A stretch of 25,911 nucleotides of DNA from JAWUVP01 sp034112285. Lineage in GTDB: Bacteria; Pseudomonadota; Gammaproteobacteria; JABDGN01. The stretch spans positions 1 through 25,911 of the forward strand of contig JAWUVP010000002.1 in the NCBI GenBank assembly GCA_034112285.1. The letters run 5' to 3'. The translations under genes were made by a program, and so were the position numbers. The first letter of the stretch is position 1; every line of letters starts with the position of its first letter. The notes under the pieces are model-generated. The model did not search any database. It saw only the letters and a list, made by a program, of their open reading frames with translations, and was not told the origin of the DNA. Positions 6,152 through 14,456 of the stretch are shown here, one piece after another.

Positions 6152-6181
6152 CAAAAAAAACGAGCCACTAAAGAGTGGCTC
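6152..6181 (-). terminator. Intrinsic terminator of the BP74-like gene
   Basis: On the minus strand GAGCCACT-CTTT-AGTGGCTC (8-bp perfect stem, 6162-6181) is followed by G and eight T. The same hairpin can serve the convergent flgJ operon, but the plus-strand tail is poor in T. Confidence 0.92.
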
Positions 6182-6205
6182 ATTTGATTCATCGTGTCGG
6201 TGAGA

Positions 6206-6634
6206 TTACCGACTAACTTCAGCGATGATTCTAGATTGGTGAGGACACCATGTTTTGCCTGGTAAATACTCATCAACCACTTTATCTTTTACCATTTTTT
6301 CAACTTTGCCAATGGTATGGTTGCAAACACTAGTGCTGACCTCAACAAACCTAATACTGCCAGGCTCTAGATAATAATCCCAACCCGGGTTATAGCTCAC
6401 TCCAGATTTAGTATTGATGGTTCCCATCACATGCTTGTAACCATCCTTCTTGCCACTTAGATATTCATGCTCCGAGGCGCGCGCCGCTTTTATTTTTGCC
6501 GCATCAGTGAGTTTAATAACAAACTTTCCACCAGCACCATCGGTAAAAACAAAATAAGCTGCTTTACTGGCTAACGCTTGACCGCCTAAGGCAGATAAAA
6601 GTAATAAAATTGATAATAATTTTTTGTATAACAT
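6206..6634 (-). CDS. Secreted BP74-like domain protein
   Basis: This 142-residue protein has a clear signal peptide (hydrophobic LLSILLLLSALGGQALA, predicted cleavage after A22). The mature part, AYFVFTDGAGGKFVIKLTDAAKIKAAR, then HVMGTI, then YNPGWDYYLEPGSIRFVEVSTSVCNHTI, then EYLPGKTWCPHQSRIIAEV, resembles the BP74 N-terminal domain family found in secreted bacterial proteins and named after a Dictyostelium protein. I make this assignment from remembered family motifs and could not search it. C104 and C130 could form a disulfide. The gene is monocistronic with AGAGGA before the ATG and its own terminator. No link to the flagellum is evident. Confidence 0.75.
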   Translation of the reverse strand: MLYKKLLSILLLLSALGGQALASKAAYFVFTDGAGGKFVIKLTDAAKIKAARASEHEYLSGKKDGYKHVMGTINTKSGVSYNPGWDYYLEPGSIRFVEVSTSVCNHTIGKVEKMVKDKVVDEYLPGKTWCPHQSRIIAEVSR

Positions 6635-6654
6635 AGCTAAATCCTCTCCATTGT

Positions 6655-6700
6655 ATTATATGATTCTTCCTGGGTATTATAACTCAAATTTTTTGAGCAG
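6655..6700 (-). promoter_or_regulatory. Possible promoter and palindrome upstream of the BP74-like gene
   Basis: On the minus strand there are two TATAAT hexamers ahead of the gene, and a CTCAAA-AAA-TTTGAG palindrome (6683-6697) beside the distal one. No well-spaced -35 is obvious. The palindrome could be an operator or a weak end for the DUF2802 operon. Confidence 0.3.
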
Positions 6701-6793
6701 TTTCACTTTTTATTAACGATGATGATAAGACGTCAGCCCAAAATTTGACTAACAACAATTCATTCTCACCTTTAATGCCGTTTGCTAACACCC

Positions 6794-7231
6794 CTAGCGG
6801 CGTTGCTGCATGGTTTCTATCAAACTCACTTCGTCCATCGATAGCTGGCAGCGTTCGCTGATCAGTTTTTTATCTTGGCCTTCATAGAGCATATTGGCGG
6901 CTAAGGTATAGCCACTGTTTGAATCAAGAGTGGTCGCACCTTCTGGCACGACACTACGCATGCTAGAACCAAGGCGGCCGAGCAACTGCTCGTGCTCATC
7001 AATGCGTAACAGGCTACGCTGCATATCCATGAGCAAGGGAAAAAAAGCATCAAGCTTTTCATTGCTGGTCGCAACTTGCTTTGTTAGGGTAGCAATTTGT
7101 GTTTTCAACATTAAACGTTGGCGAAATGAGGCCACATTGACTCGCACAGCATACATTAAGGTCGCAGCAAAAATGCCCATAACAATAAACGTATCATAAT
7201 GCGCAACAAAGGCTAAAAAACTATTCATCAT
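6794..7231 (-). CDS. DUF2802 family membrane protein downstream of fliA
   Basis: The protein has about 145 residues with one N-terminal transmembrane segment (FIVMGIFAATLMYAV), a coiled coil, and a C-terminal motif GYTLAANMLYEGQDKKLISERCQLSMDEVSLIETM. This matches the DUF2802 pattern seen in proteins encoded beside flagellar and chemotaxis genes in gammaproteobacteria. Its function is unknown. I start it at 7231, where AAGGAGA lies 5 nt upstream and the ATGATG overlaps the end of fliA; a longer frame to 7264 would start well inside fliA. It appears to be the last gene of the long flagellar operon. Confidence 0.82.
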   Translation of the reverse strand: MMNSFLAFVAHYDTFIVMGIFAATLMYAVRVNVASFRQRLMLKTQIATLTKQVATSNEKLDAFFPLLMDMQRSLLRIDEHEQLLGRLGSSMRSVVPEGATTLDSNSGYTLAANMLYEGQDKKLISERCQLSMDEVSLIETMQQRR

Positions 7232-7949
7232 TTGTCTCCTTAAACCGCGTTTTAATCCGAGCAATAGCTTGAGTGTGTAACTGACTAATACGGGCTTCGG
7301 TCAATTTTAAGACTAAAGCAATTTCTTTAAAGGTTAATTCATCTGTGTAATACAGTGACAAAATCATTTTTTCACGTTCGGGCAAGTTTTGAATTGCACC
7401 CATGACTTTGGTTTTCATATCACTGCTTTGCAGCGCCTCAGCAGGGGAAATTTCATTGCCGGCAATTTCATGTGTTTCTTCAACTTCATCAAAGCTCATA
7501 AAATTCGAGGCATAAGCATGTTGGCTCATTTTATGATATTCATCTAGCGTGACACCTAGCTGCTCGGCAATTTGTTGCGTGCTGGCCCGGCCACCTATTT
7601 TGGCTTCCACCGCTGAAATAGCTTGGCTAATTAAACGAATATTTTTGCTAGCAGTGCGTGACACGGAGCTATTTTTGCGTAAATAATCGATCATGGCACC
7701 CCGAATACGGATGCCGGCAAAAGTAGAAAAGCTGGCTTCTTTGTTGACATCAAAAGATTGGTGCGCTTCTAATAGGCCCAGCATGCCTGATTGCAATAAG
7801 TCATCGAGCTGCACCGAATTTGGCAAACGATTTAATAAATGATAGCCGATTCTTTTTACCAAAGGCGCATATTCATTCACCAATTCATCGCTGGTCGTCA
7901 CTTTCGTTTCAACTTCGGTGTATACCGCTACTTGTTTATAATATTCCAT
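7221..7949 (-). CDS. fliA: Flagellar sigma factor FliA (sigma-28)
   Basis: FliA directs RNA polymerase to late flagellar promoters. The 242-residue product has region 2 (YAPLVKRIGYHLLNRLP, LDDLLQSGMLGLLEA, then FSTFAGIRIRGAMIDYLRK), region 3 (QQIAEQLGVTLDEY) and region 4 (LPEREKMILSLYYTDELTFKEIA, then TEARISQLHTQAIARIK). The length is typical. I choose the ATG at 7949 because AAGGA is 8 nt upstream; the GTG at 7955 is too close. It follows fleN by 12 bp. Its likely targets in this window are the two GCCGATAA promoters at 125-151 and 411-437. Confidence 0.96.
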   Translation of the reverse strand: MEYYKQVAVYTEVETKVTTSDELVNEYAPLVKRIGYHLLNRLPNSVQLDDLLQSGMLGLLEAHQSFDVNKEASFSTFAGIRIRGAMIDYLRKNSSVSRTASKNIRLISQAISAVEAKIGGRASTQQIAEQLGVTLDEYHKMSQHAYASNFMSFDEVEETHEIAGNEISPAEALQSSDMKTKVMGAIQNLPEREKMILSLYYTDELTFKEIALVLKLTEARISQLHTQAIARIKTRFKETNDE

Positions 7950-7961
7950 ACGCACAATCCT

Positions 7962-8816
7962 TTATGCTGGTGTTAGCATTCTCTCCAAACCAAACGTCAC
8001 ATTGCTATGTGTTTGGCGCATTTCCCCAGCCATAATCTTGTCACAAATTTTGTAAAACAATTTTGCAGCGGGTGCTTCAGGAAATTCATCTAAAATAGGT
8101 CGGCGCGCCTCGGCGGCTAAAGGGATGTAATCATCTTGAGGTATGTGTCCCAGATATTGTAGATTTACATCTAGAAATTTGTTGGCGGTGCGCAATAAGC
8201 GCAAATAAAGCTGTTCGCCTTCATCAACTGAATTGACCATGTTGCTTAATACCCAAAAATTATTAACCGCATGCTTGGTGTTGAGCAGTTTAATTTGTGC
8301 GTAAGCATCGGTTATAGAGGCCGGACCTTTGCGCACCACCATGATGATATCGTGCGAAGCTTGCGCAAATTGTAATACTTGGTTTGAAATGCCCGCAGCA
8401 GTATCTATTAACAACATGTCCATGCCTTCTAAAACATCAGAAAAAGCATGAATTAAACCCGCAGATTCTGCCGAGGTTAATTCGGCCATGCGCTGGATGC
8501 CTGAAGCGGCAGGAATAATTTTAATGCCGTGCGGGCCGGTGATGCAAATATCTTCTAGGCTGCACTGGCCGTTTAACACATGAGAAATATTGCGTGTTAC
8601 TTTTTGGCCTAACAACACATCTATATTAGCTAAGCCTAAATCCGCGTCAAATAAAGCCACTTTATTGCCGCGCTTGGCTAAGGCAATAGCGGTGTTAATA
8701 GCAATGGTGGTTTTACCAATTCCGCCTTTTCCACCGGCTAAGCAAATAACGCGTAAATTGTTGCGCTTGGCTAACGGTGTGGCTTCTTTGCTGACGAATT
8801 TATCCATTTCGCTCAT
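7962..8816 (-). CDS. fleN: Flagellar number regulator FleN/FlhG (MinD-like ATPase)
   Basis: FleN/FlhG is a ParA/MinD-type ATPase that limits flagellar number and, in polar flagellates, antagonises FleQ and works with FlhF. The 284-residue product has the deviant Walker A GKGGIGKT (29-36), the switch segment FDADLGLANIDVLLG, and the Walker B-like LLIDTAAGIS. The N-terminus before the P loop is short and I see no DQAxxLR activation helix of the kind known in some FlhG proteins. Its ribosome site lies in a small hairpin (see 8818-8833). It sits between flhF and fliA as in Pseudomonas and Vibrio. Confidence 0.95.
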   Translation of the reverse strand: MSEMDKFVSKEATPLAKRNNLRVICLAGGKGGIGKTTIAINTAIALAKRGNKVALFDADLGLANIDVLLGQKVTRNISHVLNGQCSLEDICITGPHGIKIIPAASGIQRMAELTSAESAGLIHAFSDVLEGMDMLLIDTAAGISNQVLQFAQASHDIIMVVRKGPASITDAYAQIKLLNTKHAVNNFWVLSNMVNSVDEGEQLYLRLLRTANKFLDVNLQYLGHIPQDDYIPLAAEARRPILDEFPEAPAAKLFYKICDKIMAGEMRQTHSNVTFGLERMLTPA

Positions 8817-8817
8817 G

Positions 8818-8833
8818 TTAACTTCCTTGTTAA
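8818..8833 (-). promoter_or_regulatory. CsrA-type hairpin over the fleN ribosome site
   Basis: On the minus strand TTAAC-AAGGAA-GTTAA is a perfect 5-bp stem with the Shine-Dalgarno AAGGAA as its loop, directly before the ATG at 8816. It includes ACAAGGA, a match to the ACARGGA CsrA core. Confidence 0.5.
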
Positions 8834-8852
8834 ACTGCCGTAGCAGTAAATT

Positions 8853-10067
8853 TTAAATCATTACGCTTTCTACTTGCGCCGTGCTAACTTTGGTAAAGGC
8901 TTGGTTCATTAATTGATCGATATCTGGCATGTGCAAATCATGTGGAATGCTAGCGCCATTACTAATGTAAGAAATCGGTATTTGATGCTGCATTGTTACC
9001 CCTAAAACGGGTGACAAAGACTCACAACCATCCACTTTTGAAATAATACAGCCAGCCAATTCTGAGGCCTTAAAGGTTTTCAAGGTGTTTTCTAACACCG
9101 CGGTTTGCGTGGTGGCATCAAGCATACAATAGAATTGTGCGTTTTGTTGCTGGCGTAATATTGCCAAAAATTCTTGCATTTCAGCCTTGTTTTGTGGATG
9201 CACGCCTGGTGTATCCACTAAAATCAAACGCTTTGTCGCCATTGCGCGTAGCGCTAATAGCAAATCTTGTTTATCTTTGGCGGCATGAAATTCAACCCCA
9301 AGAATATTGCCATATAACACTAACTGGCTTTTTGCAGTGGCACGGCTATTGTCGATTGAAATAATGCCAATATCAGCAGCCTCACCTTGCATCACGTATT
9401 GCGCAGCTAATTTAGCGGTATTAGTGGTTTTACCGTCGCCAGTATTGCCAATAATAACCATAATGCCGGTGCGTTCGTGAATAGGCTTGTTTTCTAATGA
9501 AATGTTACTACGCAAAATATTTTGCATATTTTCCCAATCTTGTTCTAATGACACGCTGCCATCAACGTTGGCTAATAATCTTTTGGCAATTTTCGCATCT
9601 AAGCCCAATTTTTGAAAGATTTCTTGAAATAATTGCTGACGTGCATTTAGCGGTGTGGCAGATTCGTTGCTTTGCCCGCCTAAATTCAATAAGCCCCGCT
9701 CTAATAATAGCTTCATTGCTCGCATGTCACTTTTCAAACCAGCCAACTCACCCGCCAACACGTTAGCATTATTATCAGGACGCGCAGCTGCCGTGGCGAT
9801 AGTGCTGGGAGCTGGAATCGTTGTGGCCGCCTGCGCTGCGATGAATTTATCACGTAGTGCTTCAATAGGGTTTATTGTTTCGGCTTCGCCCTGCATATCT
9901 GCTGGAGTGGGAATGCTGGCTTCATGTTGTTCGGCCTGTGCTTCCATTTCAATACCTTGTAAGGTACGACGGCTCGAGACAATTTCTGCATCGGGCCCTA
10001 ATTCTTCTTGAATTTTATTCATGACTTGGCGGCTATTTTTACCGCTAAACAAACGACTTATCATCAT
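8853..10067 (-). CDS. flhF: FlhF, SRP-type GTPase for flagellar placement
   Basis: FlhF sets polar location of the flagellum and recruits early basal-body parts. The 404-residue product has a B domain (1-40, SRQVMNKIQEELGPDAEIVSSR), a low-complexity linker, an N domain (about 140-195) and a G domain. The P loop is GNTGDGKT (207-214), G3 is DTPG (285-288) and G4 is SKVD (343-346). Several normally conserved positions differ: the DTYRxxAxxQL segment reads DNSRATAKSQL (239-249), and TKLDE is SKVDG. The protein may bind nucleotide differently, but the overall architecture is intact. The ATG overlaps the flhA stop (ATGA), indicating coupling, with CAGGAG upstream. Confidence 0.94.
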   Translation of the reverse strand: MMISRLFSGKNSRQVMNKIQEELGPDAEIVSSRRTLQGIEMEAQAEQHEASIPTPADMQGEAETINPIEALRDKFIAAQAATTIPAPSTIATAAARPDNNANVLAGELAGLKSDMRAMKLLLERGLLNLGGQSNESATPLNARQQLFQEIFQKLGLDAKIAKRLLANVDGSVSLEQDWENMQNILRSNISLENKPIHERTGIMVIIGNTGDGKTTNTAKLAAQYVMQGEAADIGIISIDNSRATAKSQLVLYGNILGVEFHAAKDKQDLLLALRAMATKRLILVDTPGVHPQNKAEMQEFLAILRQQQNAQFYCMLDATTQTAVLENTLKTFKASELAGCIISKVDGCESLSPVLGVTMQHQIPISYISNGASIPHDLHMPDIDQLMNQAFTKVSTAQVESVMI

Positions 10068-12169
10068 GCTCCTGCCTCCTGTTGTCTGCCAATAACGGCA
10101 ATAACGCTAACATCTCTGTCACCCGTTACTTCGGGTAGTGATAATACGTTTAAGGCAGGTATGCTAGGCTTGAAGATGCGATCGATGGGAATGCGTAATT
10201 GAGGTGGCACCACTAAAATAGGCGCCTGACCCGATGCTTGGCACTGCTCAGTGTAGTCTTTCAACTGCGTCAATAATGTATCCGCTAGGGATGGTTCAAT
10301 GCTCATATTTTTTGCCGCTTCCTGCGAGTTATCCGTATATAAGCTATTATGCAAGATCTGTTCCAGATTGGGGTCAATCATGGCCACCGCTAATTCTTTA
10401 TGGCTTCCCGCTATCTTTTGCAAGATTAAACCGCGCAATGACACGCGCACTTCTTCAGTTAAAAGCTCAGGATCACGCGTTTGTGGCGCCATAGACACCA
10501 GCGTTTCGGCTATGCTACGAATATCAATTAAAGGAATATCATTTTGCAATAATAAACGTAATACTTTCACCACCGTGCTTAACGGCACGCCATCACTTGA
10601 TAATAATGTTTCCACAAGATTGGGGGAGGCTTCTTTTAGGCGCTCCAGCATTTGCTGCACTTCTTCATGGCCCAGCAGCTCATGAGCGTGCGTTCGCACT
10701 ACATGGTTTAAATGCGTCGCCACCACGGTGCTAGCATCTACCACGGTAAAGCCTAAGGCTTGAGCTTGTTCTTTTTTGTCTTGCGTTATCCAACAGGCAT
10801 CAATCCCGTACGTAGGGTCTTTAGTTTGGCGACCATCGAGCTTGGTCTTGATATTGCTCGGGTTTATTGCCAATAATTGCTCAACTTCTATATCACCCCA
10901 AGCGGTATCCACCCCTTGGAGCACAATTTTATATTCATTAGGGGCGAGTTCTAAGCTGTCTTTAATGTGCACCGCTGGGATTAAAAAACCCAGCTCTTTT
11001 GATAATTTGCGACGAATGCCTTTCAAGCGGGCCAATAAAATTTGAGAGTTTTTCTTTTCAATTAAGGTAATTAAGCGGTAGCCAATTTGCAGCTCTAGTA
11101 CTTCTACCGGGTTAACATCTTCCCAGTCAATGTCACTATCTAGCGGTTTATCTTCTTCTGGCTCAGCAATCACCGGCGCTGCTTCTTCAGCTGCACGCCT
11201 CTCGGCGCGACGAGTGGCCAAATAACCCAAGCCACCTGTTAAGCTAGCCAGCAATAAGAACGCAAGATGTGGCATGCCCGGAATCAATGCAATCACCCCA
11301 ATCACACCGCCAGAAATATAAAGCGGCTTGGGATTATCCAATAATTGCATAGACGTCATTTTTTCGACGTCTTGCGAGCCATTAACCCGCGTAACCATGA
11401 TGGCCGCAGCTGTCGATAACAATAAACCGGGAATTTGCGCCGCTAAACCGTCACCAATCGTTAAGATAGAAAAGGTATGCATCGCATTCATTAGCGTCAT
11501 GCCATTTTGCCAAGCACCAATGGCAATGCCGCCCAGCAAGTTAATAATCATGACCATTAATCCGGCAATCGCATCACCACGCACAAACTTACTGGCACCA
11601 TCCATAGAGCCGTAAAAGTCGGCCTCTTGCGTAACTTCGGTGCGACGCTCTCTTGCTTCTTCTTGGGTAATGGCGCCGGCATTTAAATCGGCGTCAATCG
11701 CCATTTGCTTACCCGGCATGGAATCTAGGGCAAACCGTGCGCTAACTTCTGACACTCGGCCGGCACCCTTGGTGATGACCACGAAATTAATAATCACTAA
11801 GATGCCAAATACAATGGCACCCACCACAAAATTACCGCCCACCACAATGTCACCAAACGCTTTAATCACTTGCCCTGCTGCATCGGGCCCGGAGGCGCCC
11901 TTGAGCAATACCACTCGCGTAGAGGCAATATTAAGCATTAAGCGCAATAAGGTAGCAATCAGTAATACAGTGGGGAAGACGTTAAATTCTAAAGGCTTAG
12001 AAACATAAACGGTCACTAACAATATAATCAATGACAGCATGATGTTAAACGAAAACATCACGTCTAACAAAAAAGGCGGCATGGGCAGCATGATGGTAAA
12101 CAACATCACTAAAATGAGTAACGGCGTACCGAGGCTCAATTTTTGTATTAGCGATTTATTCTTAACCAT
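10064..12169 (-). CDS. flhA: Flagellar export gate protein FlhA
   Basis: FlhA is the large inner-membrane component of the flagellar type III export gate; its cytoplasmic domain docks substrates and chaperones. The 701-residue protein has about eight N-terminal transmembrane segments and the FHIPEP family signature region (RLMLNIASTRVVLL; SARFALDSMPGKQMAIDADL, then NAGAITQEEARERR; FYGSMDGASKFVRGDAIAG). A charged linker (about 320-355) follows, then the cytoplasmic domain to the C-terminus. The length is normal. An AGGGATG ribosome site precedes the ATG, 13 bp after flhB. It overlaps flhF by 4 nt. Confidence 0.97.
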   Translation of the reverse strand: MVKNKSLIQKLSLGTPLLILVMLFTIMLPMPPFLLDVMFSFNIMLSLIILLVTVYVSKPLEFNVFPTVLLIATLLRLMLNIASTRVVLLKGASGPDAAGQVIKAFGDIVVGGNFVVGAIVFGILVIINFVVITKGAGRVSEVSARFALDSMPGKQMAIDADLNAGAITQEEARERRTEVTQEADFYGSMDGASKFVRGDAIAGLMVMIINLLGGIAIGAWQNGMTLMNAMHTFSILTIGDGLAAQIPGLLLSTAAAIMVTRVNGSQDVEKMTSMQLLDNPKPLYISGGVIGVIALIPGMPHLAFLLLASLTGGLGYLATRRAERRAAEEAAPVIAEPEEDKPLDSDIDWEDVNPVEVLELQIGYRLITLIEKKNSQILLARLKGIRRKLSKELGFLIPAVHIKDSLELAPNEYKIVLQGVDTAWGDIEVEQLLAINPSNIKTKLDGRQTKDPTYGIDACWITQDKKEQAQALGFTVVDASTVVATHLNHVVRTHAHELLGHEEVQQMLERLKEASPNLVETLLSSDGVPLSTVVKVLRLLLQNDIPLIDIRSIAETLVSMAPQTRDPELLTEEVRVSLRGLILQKIAGSHKELAVAMIDPNLEQILHNSLYTDNSQEAAKNMSIEPSLADTLLTQLKDYTEQCQASGQAPILVVPPQLRIPIDRIFKPSIPALNVLSLPEVTGDRDVSVIAVIGRQQEAGA

Positions 12170-12182
12170 TTAGCATCCCTAC

Positions 12183-13325
12183 TTAATCTTCAACTGGGGC
12201 GTAATAATATTCGCTTGGCACGGTAAAGTCTTTGACTTTATCTGGCTTGGTACCTTTGCCGGCTTTATAGCTATCCAGTTGATAAAAGTAGGCCAATATT
12301 TTTGCCACCGGCAAAAACAGACCTTCGGGTATTGTATCACCAATTTCACTGGTAAAATACAAGGCTCGCGTCACCGGTGGCGCGGCGTAGAGGTTAACCG
12401 CATGTTGACGCGCTAAATCCATAATTTGTTGCGCTTGCCAGCCTTTACCTTTCGCTAATATGCGTGGGGCGGCATCTTTTGCCTGATCAAATTTTATGGC
12501 CACCGCAAAATGGGTGGGGTTAGTGAGCACTAAATCGGCCTGGGGCACGTCTATAGCCATACGTTGCTGTGAAATGGCTTGCTGTGCTTGACGAATTTTT
12601 TGCTTTGTTTCTGGGTTACCATCAGAATCTTTGTTTTCATCTTTAACTTCTTGATGCGTCATACGTAGCTTTTGATTATGGCTATAAACTTGGTAGGCTG
12701 AATCCAGCATACTCACCAACAATAAAGGCACCGTTAAAACCAAACAAGCTTTGCCTAAAATGTTAAATCCACCGGTAATGGCATCGGCAAAATCCATATT
12801 GCCTAAACCTAAAATCTGAAAGCGGTCTATCCATAAAATAGATAAGCCAAAGGTTAAAATAAACAGAAACTTGGCTAGGGTTTTAAATAATTCCATGGCA
12901 CTTTGCGCAGAAAACATTTTTTTAATGCCGCTTATTGGGTTGAGCTTTTCAGGCTTAAAGGCTAATAGTTTTAAGGAGAATAAATAGCCACCCAGTGCTG
13001 CGGGGGAAACCAAGGCGGTGACCATTAATAAAAGAAAGAACGGCGCCAATGATTTTAAGACTCCAGCCACTAGAAATACTATCATTTCCCACATTTCATC
13101 GGTTTTCATCATGGTGTCGTGTGGGGCTGAGAACACGGTGGTCATGAGATTGGCAAGCTGATGAATGACGTTACCACCCAAGTTGACGAGCATCAACGCA
13201 CTGACCAAGGTCATAATGGCGATGGTTAAATCACGTGAGCGTAAGACCGTGCCCTTGTCTTTTGACTTCTCCTTTTTCTTCTCACTGGCATCATGGGTTT
13301 TTTCTCCTGCTTGCTCTTCAGACAT
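12183..13325 (-). CDS. flhB: Flagellar export switch protein FlhB
   Basis: FlhB is an inner-membrane export protein that cleaves itself at NPTH and, with FliK, switches from hook to filament export. The 380-residue product has four hydrophobic segments (about 33-60, 83-112, 145-165, 185-210), then the cytoplasmic domain with N269-P270-T271-H272 intact. The N-terminal motif usually written EKTEEPTxKRLxDAxxKGQVxRSxDL is degenerate here (EKTHDASEKKKEKSKDKG, then TVLRSRDL) but of the same length. The start codon region can fold into a hairpin with the upstream AGG. It begins 3 bp after the fliR stop. Confidence 0.96.
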   Translation of the reverse strand: MSEEQAGEKTHDASEKKKEKSKDKGTVLRSRDLTIAIMTLVSALMLVNLGGNVIHQLANLMTTVFSAPHDTMMKTDEMWEMIVFLVAGVLKSLAPFFLLLMVTALVSPAALGGYLFSLKLLAFKPEKLNPISGIKKMFSAQSAMELFKTLAKFLFILTFGLSILWIDRFQILGLGNMDFADAITGGFNILGKACLVLTVPLLLVSMLDSAYQVYSHNQKLRMTHQEVKDENKDSDGNPETKQKIRQAQQAISQQRMAIDVPQADLVLTNPTHFAVAIKFDQAKDAAPRILAKGKGWQAQQIMDLARQHAVNLYAAPPVTRALYFTSEIGDTIPEGLFLPVAKILAYFYQLDSYKAGKGTKPDKVKDFTVPSEYYYAPVED

Positions 13326-13340
13326 AGGCTATAGTCCTAT
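13324..13340 (-). promoter_or_regulatory. Hairpin occluding the flhB start
   Basis: On the minus strand ATAGG-ACTATAG-CCTAT is a perfect 5-bp stem. One arm is the AGG-containing ribosome site in the end of fliR, and the other overlaps the A and T of the flhB start codon. It could make flhB translation depend on ribosomes finishing fliR. Confidence 0.35.
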
Positions 13341-14099
13341 TACTTTGGCTAAGAAATTGAAACCACTGGCAAAATAATTTTGCGCGTGCATTAAAATTGC
13401 TGGAAAAGTCACATAAACAATAAACAAACCAAACGTTAAGGTAATGGGAAAACCTATCGAGAAAATATTTAACTGCGGTGACGACCGGGTCATGGTGGCA
13501 AAGGTAAAGTTAACCACTAATAATGCAATCACCGTGGGTATGGCAATGGTAATGCCGCCTGAAAAGACCACCTGCGAAAATTTAATTAAAGAAATAAAGG
13601 TATTGGGGTGCATATGGGTTGCCGTTAACGGCATGACGGTGAAACTATCAATCATCATTTTTATTAACTGCAAATGACCATTCATGGATAAAAATAAAAT
13701 TAACACCGCAAACCAATAGACTCGGCTCAAAATGGTGACCTGACCAATGTTAGGATCCATCATTGAAGCAAACCCCATACCGGTTTGTAAGGCAATAATT
13801 TGGCCGGCGATTAAGAACACTTCAAACACAATACTAAAAACAAAGCCGGCAACAATGCCTAATGCAACTTGCTCGACTCCCATTATCACCAACGCTAAAC
13901 TCGATGTCGGTACAGTGGGCAGGTGCGGCAAAATCAACATCACGACGACACTTAATACCACCGATAGGAAAAAGCGTATCCGCGCGGGCATAAAATTGGT
14001 GCCAAAAATCGGGAAGCTAACCATAAAACTGGTTATGCGCGTTAAAATCAACATATACGCGGGGAGGTTTAAATAGAGTTTGAAGGGTGCTAAAACCAC
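13329..14099 (-). CDS. fliR: Flagellar export gate protein FliR
   Basis: FliR is a polytopic inner-membrane protein of the FliPQR export pore. The 256-residue sequence has six or so hydrophobic stretches and the family patterns PIFGTNFMPARIRFFLSVVLS, AGFVFSIVFEVFLIAGQIIALQTGMGFASMMDPNIGQ-like, and SPQLNIFSIGFPITLTFGL. The start is a GTG at 14099, one base after the fliQ stop. The N-terminal length before PIFG agrees with other FliR proteins. Translation is probably coupled to fliQ, since the ribosome site is poor. Confidence 0.94.
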   Translation of the reverse strand: MVLAPFKLYLNLPAYMLILTRITSFMVSFPIFGTNFMPARIRFFLSVVLSVVVMLILPHLPTVPTSSLALVIMGVEQVALGIVAGFVFSIVFEVFLIAGQIIALQTGMGFASMMDPNIGQVTILSRVYWFAVLILFLSMNGHLQLIKMMIDSFTVMPLTATHMHPNTFISLIKFSQVVFSGGITIAIPTVIALLVVNFTFATMTRSSPQLNIFSIGFPITLTFGLFIVYVTFPAILMHAQNYFASGFNFLAKVIGL

Positions 14100-14100
14100 C

Positions 14101-14370
14101 TTATTTCACCAAGTAGGGGATACTTTCCACCAAGGCGTGCATGTAATTAACGAGTTGCTGGATTAGCCAAGGCGCAAACGTGGCAATTAACAGTAAAATG
14201 ACTACCATTTTAGGCAAAAAGCTTAAGGTCATTTCATTCACTTGAGTGGCAGCTTGAAACACGGCAACAATTAAACCAATCACCAAAGCCGGTAAGACGA
14301 TGATGCACACTGCCATCATGGTGATATACAGCATGTGTTGAAATGCCGTTATCATGCTTACGTCACCCAT
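14101..14370 (-). CDS. fliQ: Flagellar export gate protein FliQ
   Basis: FliQ is a small two-helix membrane protein of the export pore. The 89 residues contain two hydrophobic hairpin helices (about 17-40 and 48-75) with the usual AVFQAATQVNEMTLSFLPKMV between them. The length is exact for the family. It follows fliJ by 86 bp, although in related clusters fliK-L-M-N-O-P separates fliJ from fliQ. Its ribosome site lies in the loop of a 6-bp hairpin (14371-14388). Confidence 0.96.
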   Translation of the reverse strand: MGDVSMITAFQHMLYITMMAVCIIVLPALVIGLIVAVFQAATQVNEMTLSFLPKMVVILLLIATFAPWLIQQLVNYMHALVESIPYLVK

Positions 14371-14388
14371 TTAAGTCTCCCTACTTAA
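14371..14388 (-). promoter_or_regulatory. CsrA-type hairpin over the fliQ ribosome site
   Basis: On the minus strand TTAAGT-AGGGAG-ACTTAA is a perfect 6-bp stem whose whole loop is the Shine-Dalgarno AGGGAG. It abuts the ATG at 14370. A GGGA core in a loop fits CsrA recognition, though the flanks are not ACA. Confidence 0.5.
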
Positions 14389-14456
14389 CTTTAGCTCACC
14401 CTGTAGCAAGGGATGTCCATCTTTGGCCAATCTTGTCTCGGGGGTGAGTCAATACT
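14389..14456 (-). other. fliJ-fliQ junction where fliK-L-M-N-O-P are missing
   Basis: This short spacer carries a 7-bp inverted repeat (CTCACCC ... GGGTGAG on the minus strand) around a loop of about 47 nt. It has no promoter I can support and no remnant of fliK, L, M, N, O or P coding sequence. It marks a rearrangement boundary or an ancestral alternative order. Confidence 0.4.

Noticed and set aside
7950..7955. GTG start for fliA two codons upstream
   Set aside because: It would leave only about 2 nt after AAGGA; the ATG at 7949 has normal spacing.
14407..14420. Sigma-54-like sequence TGGACATCCCTTGC on the minus strand before fliQ
   Set aside because: The GG to GC distance is one base short and the -24 box lacks TGGC; sigma-54 spacing is strict.
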